From contig CAJQNE010000188.1 in assembly GCA_905479545.1 (NCBI GenBank), positions 1 to 15,593 on the forward strand: DNA of 15,593 nt, read 5' to 3'. The stretch is from an uncultured Gammaproteobacteria bacterium. Lineage in GTDB: Bacteria > Pseudomonadota > Gammaproteobacteria > CAJQNE01. Within the stretch, counting starts at the first letter, position 1, and the number at the start of each line of letters is the position of its first letter. This document shows, piece after piece, positions 1-7,083 of this stretch. Under the pieces are notes generated by a model. That model saw only the letters and a program-made list of their open reading frames with translations, did no database searches and was not told the DNA's origin. Both the position numbers and the translations under genes were made by a program.

Positions 1-1091
1 GTGCCGGTAGCCCCAAGCGGGTGACCCATAGCAATGGCGCCGCCGTTGACATTCACTTTACCCATATCAACGCCAAGATCATTAACCGCGCGCATCACTA
101 CAGCAGCAAACGCTTCATTAATCTCGAACAGGTCAATGTCACCGATATCCATACCGGCTTTCTTCAGTGCCTTACGGCTAGCCGGCGCAATACCGGTAAG
201 CATAATGGTTGGCTCGGAGCCGGTTACCGCGACCGCTTTGATACGTCCGCGTGGCTTCATGCCGGTTTTGTCACCCATTGCCTTACTACCGAGCAGCGCT
301 AGTGCGGCGCCGTCAACGATGCCAGACGAATTACCAGCGTGGTGAACGTGGGTAATTGAACTAATATCAGGGTATTTACGCAGTGCGGTGGAATCAAAGC
401 CCATATCGCCCATCGCCTGGAACGAGGCTTTCAGACCCGACAGCGTCTCTACCGTAGTGTTGCCACGCACCGTTTCGTCGCGATCCAACACCACTATGCC
501 GTTCACGTCTTTAACCGGAATCAGCGCTTTAGCAAAACGATTCTCTTCCTGCGCTTTGGCGGCTTTCTGCTGCGATGCAACGGCAAAAGCGTCAACGTCC
601 TGGCGGCTATAGCCATCGATGCTGGCAATCAAATCAGCACCAATACCCTGGGGTACGAAGTCCATTTTGGCGTTAACACGCGGGTCCGAAACCATCGCGC
701 CACCGTCGGAACCCATTGGCCAGCGACTCATGCTCTCAACGCCACCCGCAGCCACCATATCTTCCTGGCCGCTCATAACTTTCATGGCAGCCAGGTTGAC
801 TGACTCGAGACCAGAAGCACAAAAGCGATTCTGTGTCACACCGGCTACCGACTGATCCCAATCGGAATACAGCACGGCGGTACGAGCGATATCAGCACCC
901 TGCTCACCCACTGGCGTTACACAGCCCAGCACTACGTCGTCAACCAGGCTGGTATCCAGGTCGTTACGCTCACGAACGGCATCAAAGCAGTTCTTTAGCA
1001 AGTGGATAGGAGTTACTTCGTGCAGCGAGCCGTCGCGCTTGCCTTTGCCGCGCGGAGTGCGCACTACGTCATAAATATAGGCTTCAGTCAT
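1..1091 (-). CDS. acetyl-CoA C-acyltransferase (thiolase), 3' end outside window
   Basis: Thiolase of the fatty-acid beta-oxidation type, cleaving 3-ketoacyl-CoA with CoA or running the reverse condensation in the cytoplasm. The reading frame gives 363 residues before the window edge, so about the last 10 percent is missing. Visible motifs are the nucleophilic cysteine in NRFCASGLE (C91), the HxxGNSSG stretch around residues 251-257, NEAFAA at 325-330 and GGAIAMGHPLGATG at 350-363 with active-site H357. The second catalytic cysteine near the C terminus lies outside. The ATG at 1091 has an AGGGA-like ribosome site about 8 bases upstream. The N-terminal sequence resembles proteins annotated as acetyl-CoA acetyltransferase, which often sit beside a 3-hydroxyacyl-CoA dehydrogenase gene. 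That partner, if present, would lie beyond position 1. Exact chain-length preference cannot be read from the sequence. Confidence 0.93.
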   Translation of the reverse strand, partial: MTEAYIYDVVRTPRGKGKRDGSLHEVTPIHLLKNCFDAVRERNDLDTSLVDDVVLGCVTPVGEQGADIARTAVLYSDWDQSVAGVTQNRFCASGLESVNLAAMKVMSGQEDMVAAGGVESMSRWPMGSDGGAMVSDPRVNAKMDFVPQGIGADLIASIDGYSRQDVDAFAVASQQKAAKAQEENRFAKALIPVKDVNGIVVLDRDETVRGNTTVETLSGLKASFQAMGDMGFDSTALRKYPDISSITHVHHAGNSSGIVDGAALALLGSKAMGDKTGMKPRGRIKAVAVTGSEPTIMLTGIAPASRKALKKAGMDIGDIDLFEINEAFAAVVMRAVNDLGVDMGKVNVNGGAIAMGHPLGATG

Positions 1092-1242
1092 AGCTGTTCC
1101 CTCGTGATCAGTGAGTGTGGAAATACAGTTACCCCGCCCGGCCGCTTACGCCCCGAGCTTTAAAGTGGGTTATGTATCGATTTTTAAGCGACCCGTAGTT
1201 TTACTGCAGCGCAGCAATCCCGCATTGGCCGCAACGCCTCAA

Positions 1243-1277
1243 CATTGCGCTATCGAGCAAGCGCTCGGTAGGCAATG
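1243..1277. other. strong intergenic hairpin between receiver gene and thiolase gene
   Basis: CATTGC (1243-1248), a bulged G, then CTATCGAGC (1250-1258), a four-base loop, GCTCGGTAG (1263-1271) and GCAATG (1272-1277). This is a 15-pair stem with one bulge and one G-T wobble. It lies about 40 bases past the stop of the receiver gene and about 150 bases before the thiolase start, both on the minus strand. No T-run follows on either strand, so it is not a standard intrinsic terminator. It could stop or stabilise the two-component transcript or be a small dispersed palindrome. The rest of 1092-1315 shows no gene that I can support. Confidence 0.5.
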
Positions 1278-1315
1278 TGATTATCAAGGCATAAGTCAGT
1301 TAGCCGTGGACGCGG

Positions 1316-1732
1316 TTAATCAGGCTTGGTCAGGTGCTCGCGGAGCAAATACTCGATATCGTCGGGCGTTAATGGCTTGGCACAATAGCCCCGCACTATA
1401 GGAACGCTGTCAGCGCGAGCTTTATCACTCGGATTAGCTGAATTTGAAAGCATTACTACCACAGGAGTCGTGTAATGCGGCGGTACAATGTCAGAGTATG
1501 CATCCAGAAACTGCCAGCCATCCAGCGCAGGCATATTGATATCAAGCAGGATCAGATCCGGCATCGGCCGCTCGCCCGCCACGGCCTCAGTGATGCGCTT
1601 CAACGCATCGGTGGCCTCAACACAATCTTCTACCTCGACGTTTTTACCGGTGTCCTGAATGACTATTTTATGGAAATAGTTATCGGATTCGCTGTCGTCT
1701 ACCAACATTATCCGAGTAATTTCGTCTGTCAT
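1316..1732 (-). CDS. single-domain response regulator (CheY/Rcp1-like receiver)
   Basis: A 138-residue protein that is only a receiver domain. It has the acidic pair D12-D13, the phospho-acceptor D64 in LLDINMP, the switch serine S96 in VVVMLSNS, aromatic Y116 and the conserved lysine K119 in CAKPL. No DNA-binding or enzymatic output domain follows, so the phosphorylated protein probably acts through protein contacts or passes phosphate on in a relay. It lies 131 bases downstream of a histidine kinase gene on the same strand and is its likely partner. An AGGAG sequence lies about 13 bases before the ATG and a GGA sits closer, so the ribosome site is fair rather than ideal. This kind of small receiver is typical of proteins next to phytochrome-like or CHASE kinases. 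The physiological output is unknown. Confidence 0.93.
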   Translation of the reverse strand: MTDEITRIMLVDDSESDNYFHKIVIQDTGKNVEVEDCVEATDALKRITEAVAGERPMPDLILLDINMPALDGWQFLDAYSDIVPPHYTTPVVVMLSNSANPSDKARADSVPIVRGYCAKPLTPDDIEYLLREHLTKPD

Positions 1733-1863
1733 AATTCCGTGGCTCTCCTGACTCTAATAATATTTAGTTGTTCGCACAATTAGCATTACCGCTAACTCTC
1801 CGTTAGATACTGAACCACTAACCGCGCTTCATCAACCAACAGATGCCCAAGACAGACAAACTG

Positions 1864-3726
1864 TTAAATAGGAATGGTAAAGTGAAACACACAGCCTTCG
1901 CCGGGTTGCGATTCGACCCAGATTTGACCACCGTGCAGCGCGGCAATCTTGCGGCAATTTGCTAAGCCGATGCCGCTGCCCTCAATAGCCTCGCGGGTAT
2001 GTAATCGCTTAAAAATCTTAAACACCTGGTTCACTGCCTCGGGCGGAATGCCAAGACCATTGTCACGCACCTGAAAATGCCACCGATTGGCAAACTGGCC
2101 GCTACCCACCTCACCTACCACCTCTATCTCAGTGACCACGTCGGGCCTGGAGAACTTAAGCGCATTGCTAATGAGATTCTGAAATAAAGTATGTAGCTCG
2201 GTTTCATAGCCGTTGACGGTCGGCAGCTCACCGACAGTAATTTTCGCCTGCTTTTTGTCAATAGCATCCTTCAGCCCGGCCAGTACCTCGTCGACAAGCA
2301 CATTACAATCCACCACCGACAAGCTCGGTTGCTGACCAATGCTGCTATACGATAACAGTCCAACTACAAGCTTCCGCATACGGTCGGACGCGCTGTTAAT
2401 AAACCGCAGCGAATCCTGCACAATTTGGCTCTGCTCGGTAGAGCCCAGCTCTTTACTCAACAAGCCGGCATAGTTATTCAGTGTCCGCAGCGGCTCCTGT
2501 AAATCGTGCGATGCCACAAAAGCAAACTGCGCCAACTCCTCATTCGACGCTTCGAGCTTATCCACTGATCGCTGCAACGCCACGCCCTTATCTGCATAGC
2601 CCTGCGACATTCTCTGCGCAAAACGGATAGCCCGCCGATTGGCACGGGTCAGTAGCAAGAACAAGCCCAGTAATAACGCATCGAGTAATAAGCCAGTCGC
2701 AAGAATAATACTGGGCTGAGACGACGCTACGGCGGCGCGGAATGACTTAGTCGTCTGCACCTCAAACTCCCAGTCGCGCCCATACATTGCCCGTGAATAG
2801 TGCCGGGTAAGCAACGGCTTCGCGTCATAATCGGGGTCAGTCGGCACGCTCTCATCAAACATCAGCTCTCCACCGTCCCGCAAAGTAATTCCTACCTGAC
2901 GTCTGGATTTCTCTAACGTGCCAGCCATGAGCTCTTTAACGACAAATGGTGCATACACGAGGCCAGCAAATTGAGGTGTAGTGCTGTCGTAATGGTAATA
3001 GGGCACGTAGAACAAGAACCCGGGGGTTTGCTCGGCATCCTGCACCAACACAATAGGTCCGGTTATTTGCGCCTCGCGACTATCGCGCGCCCTCAGTGCA
3101 GCGGTGTAGCGGTTGGTTTCATGCGCCATGTCCAAACCAACCGCTCGAATATTCTCGGCTGTCGGCACAATATAAGTAATGGGCATCAGCTCACTATTAC
3201 TGTGCTTCGGATGAATAGTGAAACCTGGCTGCTCAGCCTGCTGAGCCGCGATAAAACTTTCACCATCGCTACGGCTAACCGGCAAGATAACGCCAATGCC
3301 GTTAATACCCGGGTACTTGTCAACCAGCCGCAGCGAGTCAGCGAACAGTCGCCACTCCGCCAACGACATGCTGCCACCATGAGAGCGCATCGTAGCCGCG
3401 CCAGACCACAACGCGTCCTCATATTTTACCAGCCGCTCAGCTATCAGGCTCACAGCCTGCTCTGCGTCACGTTCAAACCGGCTTTCAATTTTCGTTTGTA
3501 ACTGTGCCCGCGAGTACTGCCAAACACCCAGCGTTAATACCAGCGACGACACCACCACCAACCAATGAAACCAGTGCAAACTACCCGCACGCTGGATTTC
3601 GCTCTGCTCACGCTCAATCTCTTGCTGCTCTGCAACAGATTTATTCACGCTCACCGGCCCGTCGGCCGCCAGGCCTTCGCCTGAACCGTTGTCCGCTCGG
3701 TTTTCCTTATCCAACTGATCGCTCAA
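1864..3726 (-). CDS. membrane CHASE-domain sensor histidine kinase
   Basis: A 620-residue inner-membrane sensor kinase. A polar N-terminal tail (1-50) precedes a first membrane helix at about 51-70. A periplasmic segment of about 260 residues with CHASE-domain character follows, then a second helix at about 338-360, a short coiled linker, a HisKA domain with H407 in FVASHDLQEPLR, and a HATPase domain. ATP-binding motifs are QNLISNALKFS (N517), RDNGLGIPP (D555), the IFKRLH segment and GSGIGL at 584-589. There is no fused receiver. The downstream stand-alone receiver is the probable phosphate acceptor. The start is TTG at 3726, supported by AAGGGG seven bases upstream. The HisKA type FVASHDLQEPLR is shared with phytochrome-like kinases, but no chromophore domain is present. 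CHASE domains bind small extracellular ligands; the ligand here cannot be inferred. Confidence 0.92.
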   Translation of the reverse strand: MSDQLDKENRADNGSGEGLAADGPVSVNKSVAEQQEIEREQSEIQRAGSLHWFHWLVVVSSLVLTLGVWQYSRAQLQTKIESRFERDAEQAVSLIAERLVKYEDALWSGAATMRSHGGSMSLAEWRLFADSLRLVDKYPGINGIGVILPVSRSDGESFIAAQQAEQPGFTIHPKHSNSELMPITYIVPTAENIRAVGLDMAHETNRYTAALRARDSREAQITGPIVLVQDAEQTPGFLFYVPYYHYDSTTPQFAGLVYAPFVVKELMAGTLEKSRRQVGITLRDGGELMFDESVPTDPDYDAKPLLTRHYSRAMYGRDWEFEVQTTKSFRAAVASSQPSIILATGLLLDALLLGLFLLLTRANRRAIRFAQRMSQGYADKGVALQRSVDKLEASNEELAQFAFVASHDLQEPLRTLNNYAGLLSKELGSTEQSQIVQDSLRFINSASDRMRKLVVGLLSYSSIGQQPSLSVVDCNVLVDEVLAGLKDAIDKKQAKITVGELPTVNGYETELHTLFQNLISNALKFSRPDVVTEIEVVGEVGSGQFANRWHFQVRDNGLGIPPEAVNQVFKIFKRLHTREAIEGSGIGLANCRKIAALHGGQIWVESQPGEGCVFHFTIPI

Positions 3727-3849
3727 AACTGTGCCCCTTGTTATGCAGTCATTGTGACATTGTTGGCAGCGATAATCTGCCCGCTTGGCAGTCGGGCTGC
3801 TTCGCTCGTATGCTCAAGCCCTCGAACCGTAACCAGCAACCAACTGACG
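3727..3849. promoter_or_regulatory. divergent promoter region, kinase and hydrolase
   Basis: These 123 bases separate the divergent starts of the histidine kinase (minus, TTG at 3726) and the hydrolase (plus, ATG at 3850), so both promoters should lie here or just inside the genes. A GATAAT at 3771-3776 could serve as a plus-strand -10 element, but no good -35 element sits at the right spacing. The assignment rests mainly on gene layout. Confidence 0.3.
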
Positions 3850-4758
3850 ATGGCCACCACCAGCAATTTTATTCAACTCCGCAGCCGACAATTCAACAGC
3901 AGCGCACTAGAATACCCACCGCACGAGTCCGCCAGCGGCAAAGCAAAAGGTACTGTCGTTTGTCTACATGGCTTCCCCGACAATCTGCACAGCTTCACTG
4001 AACTCGCTCCCCTCCTATCCCAGGCTGGCTACCGGGTTATTGCTCCTGCCCTCCGTGGATACGAGACCGCCAGCGTCGTGAATTCCGACGAATACTTTTT
4101 AACCGACATGGCCAACGACGTGCTCGAATGGCTACCACAATGCAGCGACGAACCGGTCCACCTTATCGGTCACGACTGGGGCGGTGCCATTGGCAATCTG
4201 GTTGCCACCCAAGCGGAGCTAAAAAGCTATAGCTGTCTGGCCATTCCGCCGATCCAGGGCTTTTTACCGGCACTGGCACGCTATCCACAGCAAATCCGCT
4301 ACAGCTGGTACATGCTTTTTTTCCAGTTACGCGGCTTTGCCGATAAGCGCTTCGCGAAAAATGACTACGCCTTTGTCGAACGGCTATGGCGCGACTGGTC
4401 GCCCGACTGGCAATTCAGCGACGCCGACCTCGAAGCAGCCAAAGCCACTTTCCGCCAACCGAACGTGGCTAAGGCAACGCTCGACTACTATCGCTGCCAA
4501 CTCAACCTGGCCAGCAAAGCATGGCGAAAAAGCCAACAAGCCATAAACCAACCCGTTTTAGCTCCATCCCTCTATTTAGCGGGGGAAAATGACGGCTGTA
4601 TGAGCAGCAATTTTTATCAACATGCGATGGGTCGCGCACAATTCTCCGCTGGCGTAGAACTGGAATTCCTACCCGACTGCGGGCATTTTTTACATCGTGA
4701 GCTGCCCAATTTAGTATCAACCCGCTTACTCGAACACCTCAACAAGCATAATAAATAG
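3850..4758 (+). CDS. alpha/beta hydrolase, epoxide-hydrolase type
   Basis: A 302-residue cytoplasmic alpha/beta-fold hydrolase. It shows the oxyanion motif HGFP (40-43), PALRGY (66-71), the nucleophile elbow GHDWGG with Asp109 rather than Ser, an acid residue D248 in GENDG and the base H279 in CGHF. Cap tyrosines Y154 (SWYMLFFQ) and Y213/Y214 (LDYYR) lie where the ring-opening tyrosines of bacterial epoxide hydrolases such as Agrobacterium EchA occur. An Asp nucleophile plus two cap tyrosines favours epoxide hydrolysis to a diol over esterase or haloalkane dehalogenase activity. The frame stays open upstream to a GTG at 3754, but those 32 extra residues look unlike the family N terminus and overlap the expected divergent promoter, so the ATG at 3850 is preferred. 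No good ribosome site precedes it. The substrate is unknown. Confidence 0.85.
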   Translation: MATTSNFIQLRSRQFNSSALEYPPHESASGKAKGTVVCLHGFPDNLHSFTELAPLLSQAGYRVIAPALRGYETASVVNSDEYFLTDMANDVLEWLPQCSDEPVHLIGHDWGGAIGNLVATQAELKSYSCLAIPPIQGFLPALARYPQQIRYSWYMLFFQLRGFADKRFAKNDYAFVERLWRDWSPDWQFSDADLEAAKATFRQPNVAKATLDYYRCQLNLASKAWRKSQQAINQPVLAPSLYLAGENDGCMSSNFYQHAMGRAQFSAGVELEFLPDCGHFLHRELPNLVSTRLLEHLNKHNK

Positions 4759-4897
4759 CTTGTTCAGCGTTCTACCCCAAAGCCTCAAGATAGATTGGCA
4801 CAAAAAATGCGAATTAAATTTTGTGCGGCTGTAGTCGGAAAACCGGCCATAGTCAGCCATACTAAAAACACGACCTAATACACAACAGGAGCGCAGC

Positions 4898-5485
4898 ATG
4901 AAAATTCTCGGCAATAACCTACCCGGTAAATTACTTACACTCGCAGCAGCAACCAGCCTACTCGCGGCCTGCAGCAACGAGCCCACCGCTACCCACGAGG
5001 CAGCACCGGCCAAGAAAGCTGAAGCAGGCGAAACCGTTGCGAGCAAGGCCATAGCGATGCTCGAGCCGACTCAGGGCAATAACGTTAAAGGCAAAGTAGT
5101 ACTCACGGAACGCAGCGACGGTGTTCATATGCAAATCTGCGCCACCGGCCTGACCCCCGGCAAACACGGCTTACACGTGCACGCCAAAGGTGATTGCTCA
5201 GCTGCCGACGGCTCATCAGCCGGCGGCCACTACAACCCGAATGACGCGCCACACGGCGCCCCGTCTGCCTCAGCTCACCACGTCGGTGATTTAGGCAATG
5301 TTACGGCTGACGCCAACGGTAACGTTAGCGAAAAAATCGTCAGCAAAACCATGCAATTAACTGGTGTCGTCTCAGTAGTTGGTAAAGCTTTTATAATCCA
5401 CGGTGATGCAGATGACCTAAGCTCACAGCCCTCTGGCGCCGCCGGCCCACGGGTTGCTTGTGGTGTAATCGGCGTTCCACAATAA
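4898..5485 (+). CDS. sodC: Cu,Zn superoxide dismutase, predicted lipoprotein
   Basis: Periplasmic-side Cu,Zn superoxide dismutase of 195 residues, converting superoxide to hydrogen peroxide and oxygen. The N terminus is a lipoprotein signal with lipobox LAAC, so Cys25 would be acylated. A flexible Ala/Glu/Lys-rich linker (about 26-50) then leads into the SOD domain. Metal ligands are all visible: H93 and H95 (GLHVH), bridging H111 (GGHYNP), H119 (APHG), H128 and D131 (HHVGDLGN) and H168 (IIHGD). The structural disulfide pair is C100 (GDC) and C188 (RVACGVI), with the active-site arginine R185. AGGAG at 4887-4891 lies six bases before the ATG. The gene has its own intrinsic terminator 13 bases past the stop, so it probably forms a single-gene unit. 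Expression control could not be recognised. Confidence 0.95.
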   Translation: MKILGNNLPGKLLTLAAATSLLAACSNEPTATHEAAPAKKAEAGETVASKAIAMLEPTQGNNVKGKVVLTERSDGVHMQICATGLTPGKHGLHVHAKGDCSAADGSSAGGHYNPNDAPHGAPSASAHHVGDLGNVTADANGNVSEKIVSKTMQLTGVVSVVGKAFIIHGDADDLSSQPSGAAGPRVACGVIGVPQ

Positions 5486-5497
5486 CCTGACCACCCG

Positions 5498-5541
5498 CCG
5501 CTCAGCCTGTAGCCTATTTGGCTCAGACTGAGCGGTTTTTT
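5498..5541 (+). terminator. intrinsic terminator after sodC
   Basis: CCGCTCAG (5498-5505) pairs perfectly with CTGAGCGG (5528-5535) and is followed by six T residues (5536-5541). The 22-base loop can form smaller nested pairings. It lies just past the sodC stop. It also shows that the upstream extension of the exonuclease reading frame into this region is not coding. Confidence 0.82.
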
Positions 5542-5586
5542 ATTGCCAATCGCATCACCTCAACACTTAGTCAGCAGAGTTTCCGA

Positions 5587-6357
5587 ATGAGAATAATGAG
5601 CTTCAACGCCAATGGCATCCGCGCCGCCGCCCGTAAGGGCTTTTTTGAATGGCTGCCAACACAGAATATCGATGTGGTATGTGTGCAGGAAACCAAAGCA
5701 CAAATCACCAACCTCGAAGGCGATGAGCAATACTTTCCGAAGGGTTACCACTGCTTTTACGAAGACGCCGTAAAGAAAGGCTATTCAGGCACAGCGATTT
5801 ATTCAAAGCAAAAACCCGACGAGGTGATCCACGGCCTCGGCATTCCGGAATTCGATGACGAAGGCCGCTACATCGAAGCCCGCTTCGGCAACCTCTCCGT
5901 CGCCTCGCTCTACCTACCCTCCGGCTCCTCCGGTGAACATCGCCAAGCCAGTAAAGACCGTTTCCTTGAAGCGTTTATGCCGGTGCTACGCGAACGAGCC
6001 AAAGATGGCCGCGAATGGATTATCTGTGGCGACTGGAATATCGCGCACAAAGAAATTGACCTGAAAAACTGGAAAGGCAATAAGAAGAACAGCGGCTTCT
6101 TACCCCATGAACGGGCGTGGAAGGATGAGCTATACGGCGACGCCGGAATGGTTGATGCGTTCCGCGAGGTCTGCGACGAAGCGGTTTATACCTGGTGGAG
6201 TAATCGCGGCCAGGCCCGGGCGAATGATGTCGGATGGCGGATTGATTATCAGGTGGTGAGTGAGGCATTACGGGAGCGGGTTAAATCCTGGGAGATTTAT
6301 AAGGAGCAGTGGTTTTCGGATCATGCGCCGTTGGTTATTGAATATGGCTCGGCCTAG
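5587..6357 (+). CDS. xth: exodeoxyribonuclease III (ExoIII / Crc-related AP endonuclease)
   Basis: A 256-residue enzyme of the exonuclease-endonuclease-phosphatase fold, expected to cleave DNA 5' of abasic sites and degrade 3' ends in base-excision repair. Catalytic residues can be matched to the family: N7 (SFNANGIR), metal ligand E35 (CVQETKA), Y109 (SLYLPSG), D149 and N151 (GDWNIAHKEIDLKNW), D220 (WRIDYQ) and the D245-H246 pair (SDHAPLV). Overall sequence is closest in style to the branch that includes Pseudomonas Crc, but Crc has lost several of these residues while here all are present, so a working nuclease is expected. The ATG at 5587 gives the canonical MRIMSFNANGIR start. An earlier in-frame start at 5518 lies inside the sodC terminator and is rejected. 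No strong ribosome site is visible. Confidence 0.93.
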   Translation: MRIMSFNANGIRAAARKGFFEWLPTQNIDVVCVQETKAQITNLEGDEQYFPKGYHCFYEDAVKKGYSGTAIYSKQKPDEVIHGLGIPEFDDEGRYIEARFGNLSVASLYLPSGSSGEHRQASKDRFLEAFMPVLRERAKDGREWIICGDWNIAHKEIDLKNWKGNKKNSGFLPHERAWKDELYGDAGMVDAFREVCDEAVYTWWSNRGQARANDVGWRIDYQVVSEALRERVKSWEIYKEQWFSDHAPLVIEYGSA

Positions 6358-6378
6358 CAACTGGCGGCACGGACACCT

Positions 6379-7083
6379 ATGAATTTATCAGCCGACATAG
6401 GCGTTTTTCGAAAAGCATTTGGTGAAGCAGGCGTTCTCACTAAAGTTTTTCTAGTAATAGGATTATTTCTCAGCATAAGTTCTCTAACATCGCTTTCAAG
6501 CAAAATTGTCGCTTGGCGAGGTTTCATAAAAGACGCGCTGGACTTTTATACAGGCGCCATCATTGAACCAATAGCGGCATTTTCAGCAAAGTTTGGCCTT
6601 GGCTACACACTGCTAGAAATACACTCCGCAGTCCTTTTATCTAGTTCACTGCTAATTGGCATGAATATGCTCGCCACCATTCGCCACGAGCAGTTCGACT
6701 CGATAAATCTAAAGTATCAATTGGCGTTAAAACCCAAAAACTACGTTATTTATACCATCGCAGTATTCGGTGCTCTAATAATATGGATAAGTTATGGCGT
6801 TAACGAATCCTCGCTCGGAATACGGTGGTCGTTAGCTTGGTTCGCGGCTTATCCCTTATTTCTTTCTGCAAATTTGTGGTTTTTTTCGAAACTCAACGAC
6901 AGTTACAACGAACCCAATTGTTCTGGTTTATGTGTCGGCTATTATTGTTATGTTGTCGCGCTCGCTCTTGCGGTAGGCATATTTGCGGCTATCAACTCTG
7001 GCCTAAAAAAAGACATTCCGGATAAAGCCAAAACAACCTCAGTTGACGCTCAGCAGGAATGGAATTCGCTGCCGCTCGCCTAA
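6379..7083 (+). CDS. hypothetical multi-pass membrane protein
   Basis: A 234-residue protein that I do not recognise. It has about five hydrophobic segments at roughly 22-40, 76-100, 121-140, 147-169 and 187-206, so it is probably an inner-membrane protein, with a polar C-terminal tail from about 209. No catalytic motif is evident; a small cysteine cluster (C181, C185, C190) precedes the last helix. It begins 21 bases after the exonuclease stop with only a weak GGA-like ribosome site and may be co-transcribed with it. Base composition is visibly more AT-rich than in the neighbours, which hints at acquisition by transfer. The final codons (SLPLA and the TAA stop) lie inside the left end of the large palindrome that follows, so the natural C terminus may have been changed by that element. 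Confidence 0.68.
   Translation: MNLSADIGVFRKAFGEAGVLTKVFLVIGLFLSISSLTSLSSKIVAWRGFIKDALDFYTGAIIEPIAAFSAKFGLGYTLLEIHSAVLLSSSLLIGMNMLATIRHEQFDSINLKYQLALKPKNYVIYTIAVFGALIIWISYGVNESSLGIRWSLAWFAAYPLFLSANLWFFSKLNDSYNEPNCSGLCVGYYCYVVALALAVGIFAAINSGLKKDIPDKAKTTSVDAQQEWNSLPLA

Noticed and set aside
1792..1806. CTAAC-TCTCC-GTTAG hairpin between the kinase and receiver genes
   Set aside because: Only five pairs; expected by chance at this size.
3754..3849. GTG-initiated 32-residue N-terminal extension of the hydrolase
   Set aside because: It does not resemble the family N terminus and would occupy the region needed for the divergent promoters.
4798..4826. GCACAAAA / TTTTGTGC inverted repeat upstream of sodC
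   Set aside because: Eight AT-rich pairs with a 13-base loop and no following T-run; too weak to call a terminator or operator.
5518..5586. N-terminal extension of the exonuclease
   Set aside because: It begins within the sodC terminator and precedes the canonical MRIMSFNANGIR start.
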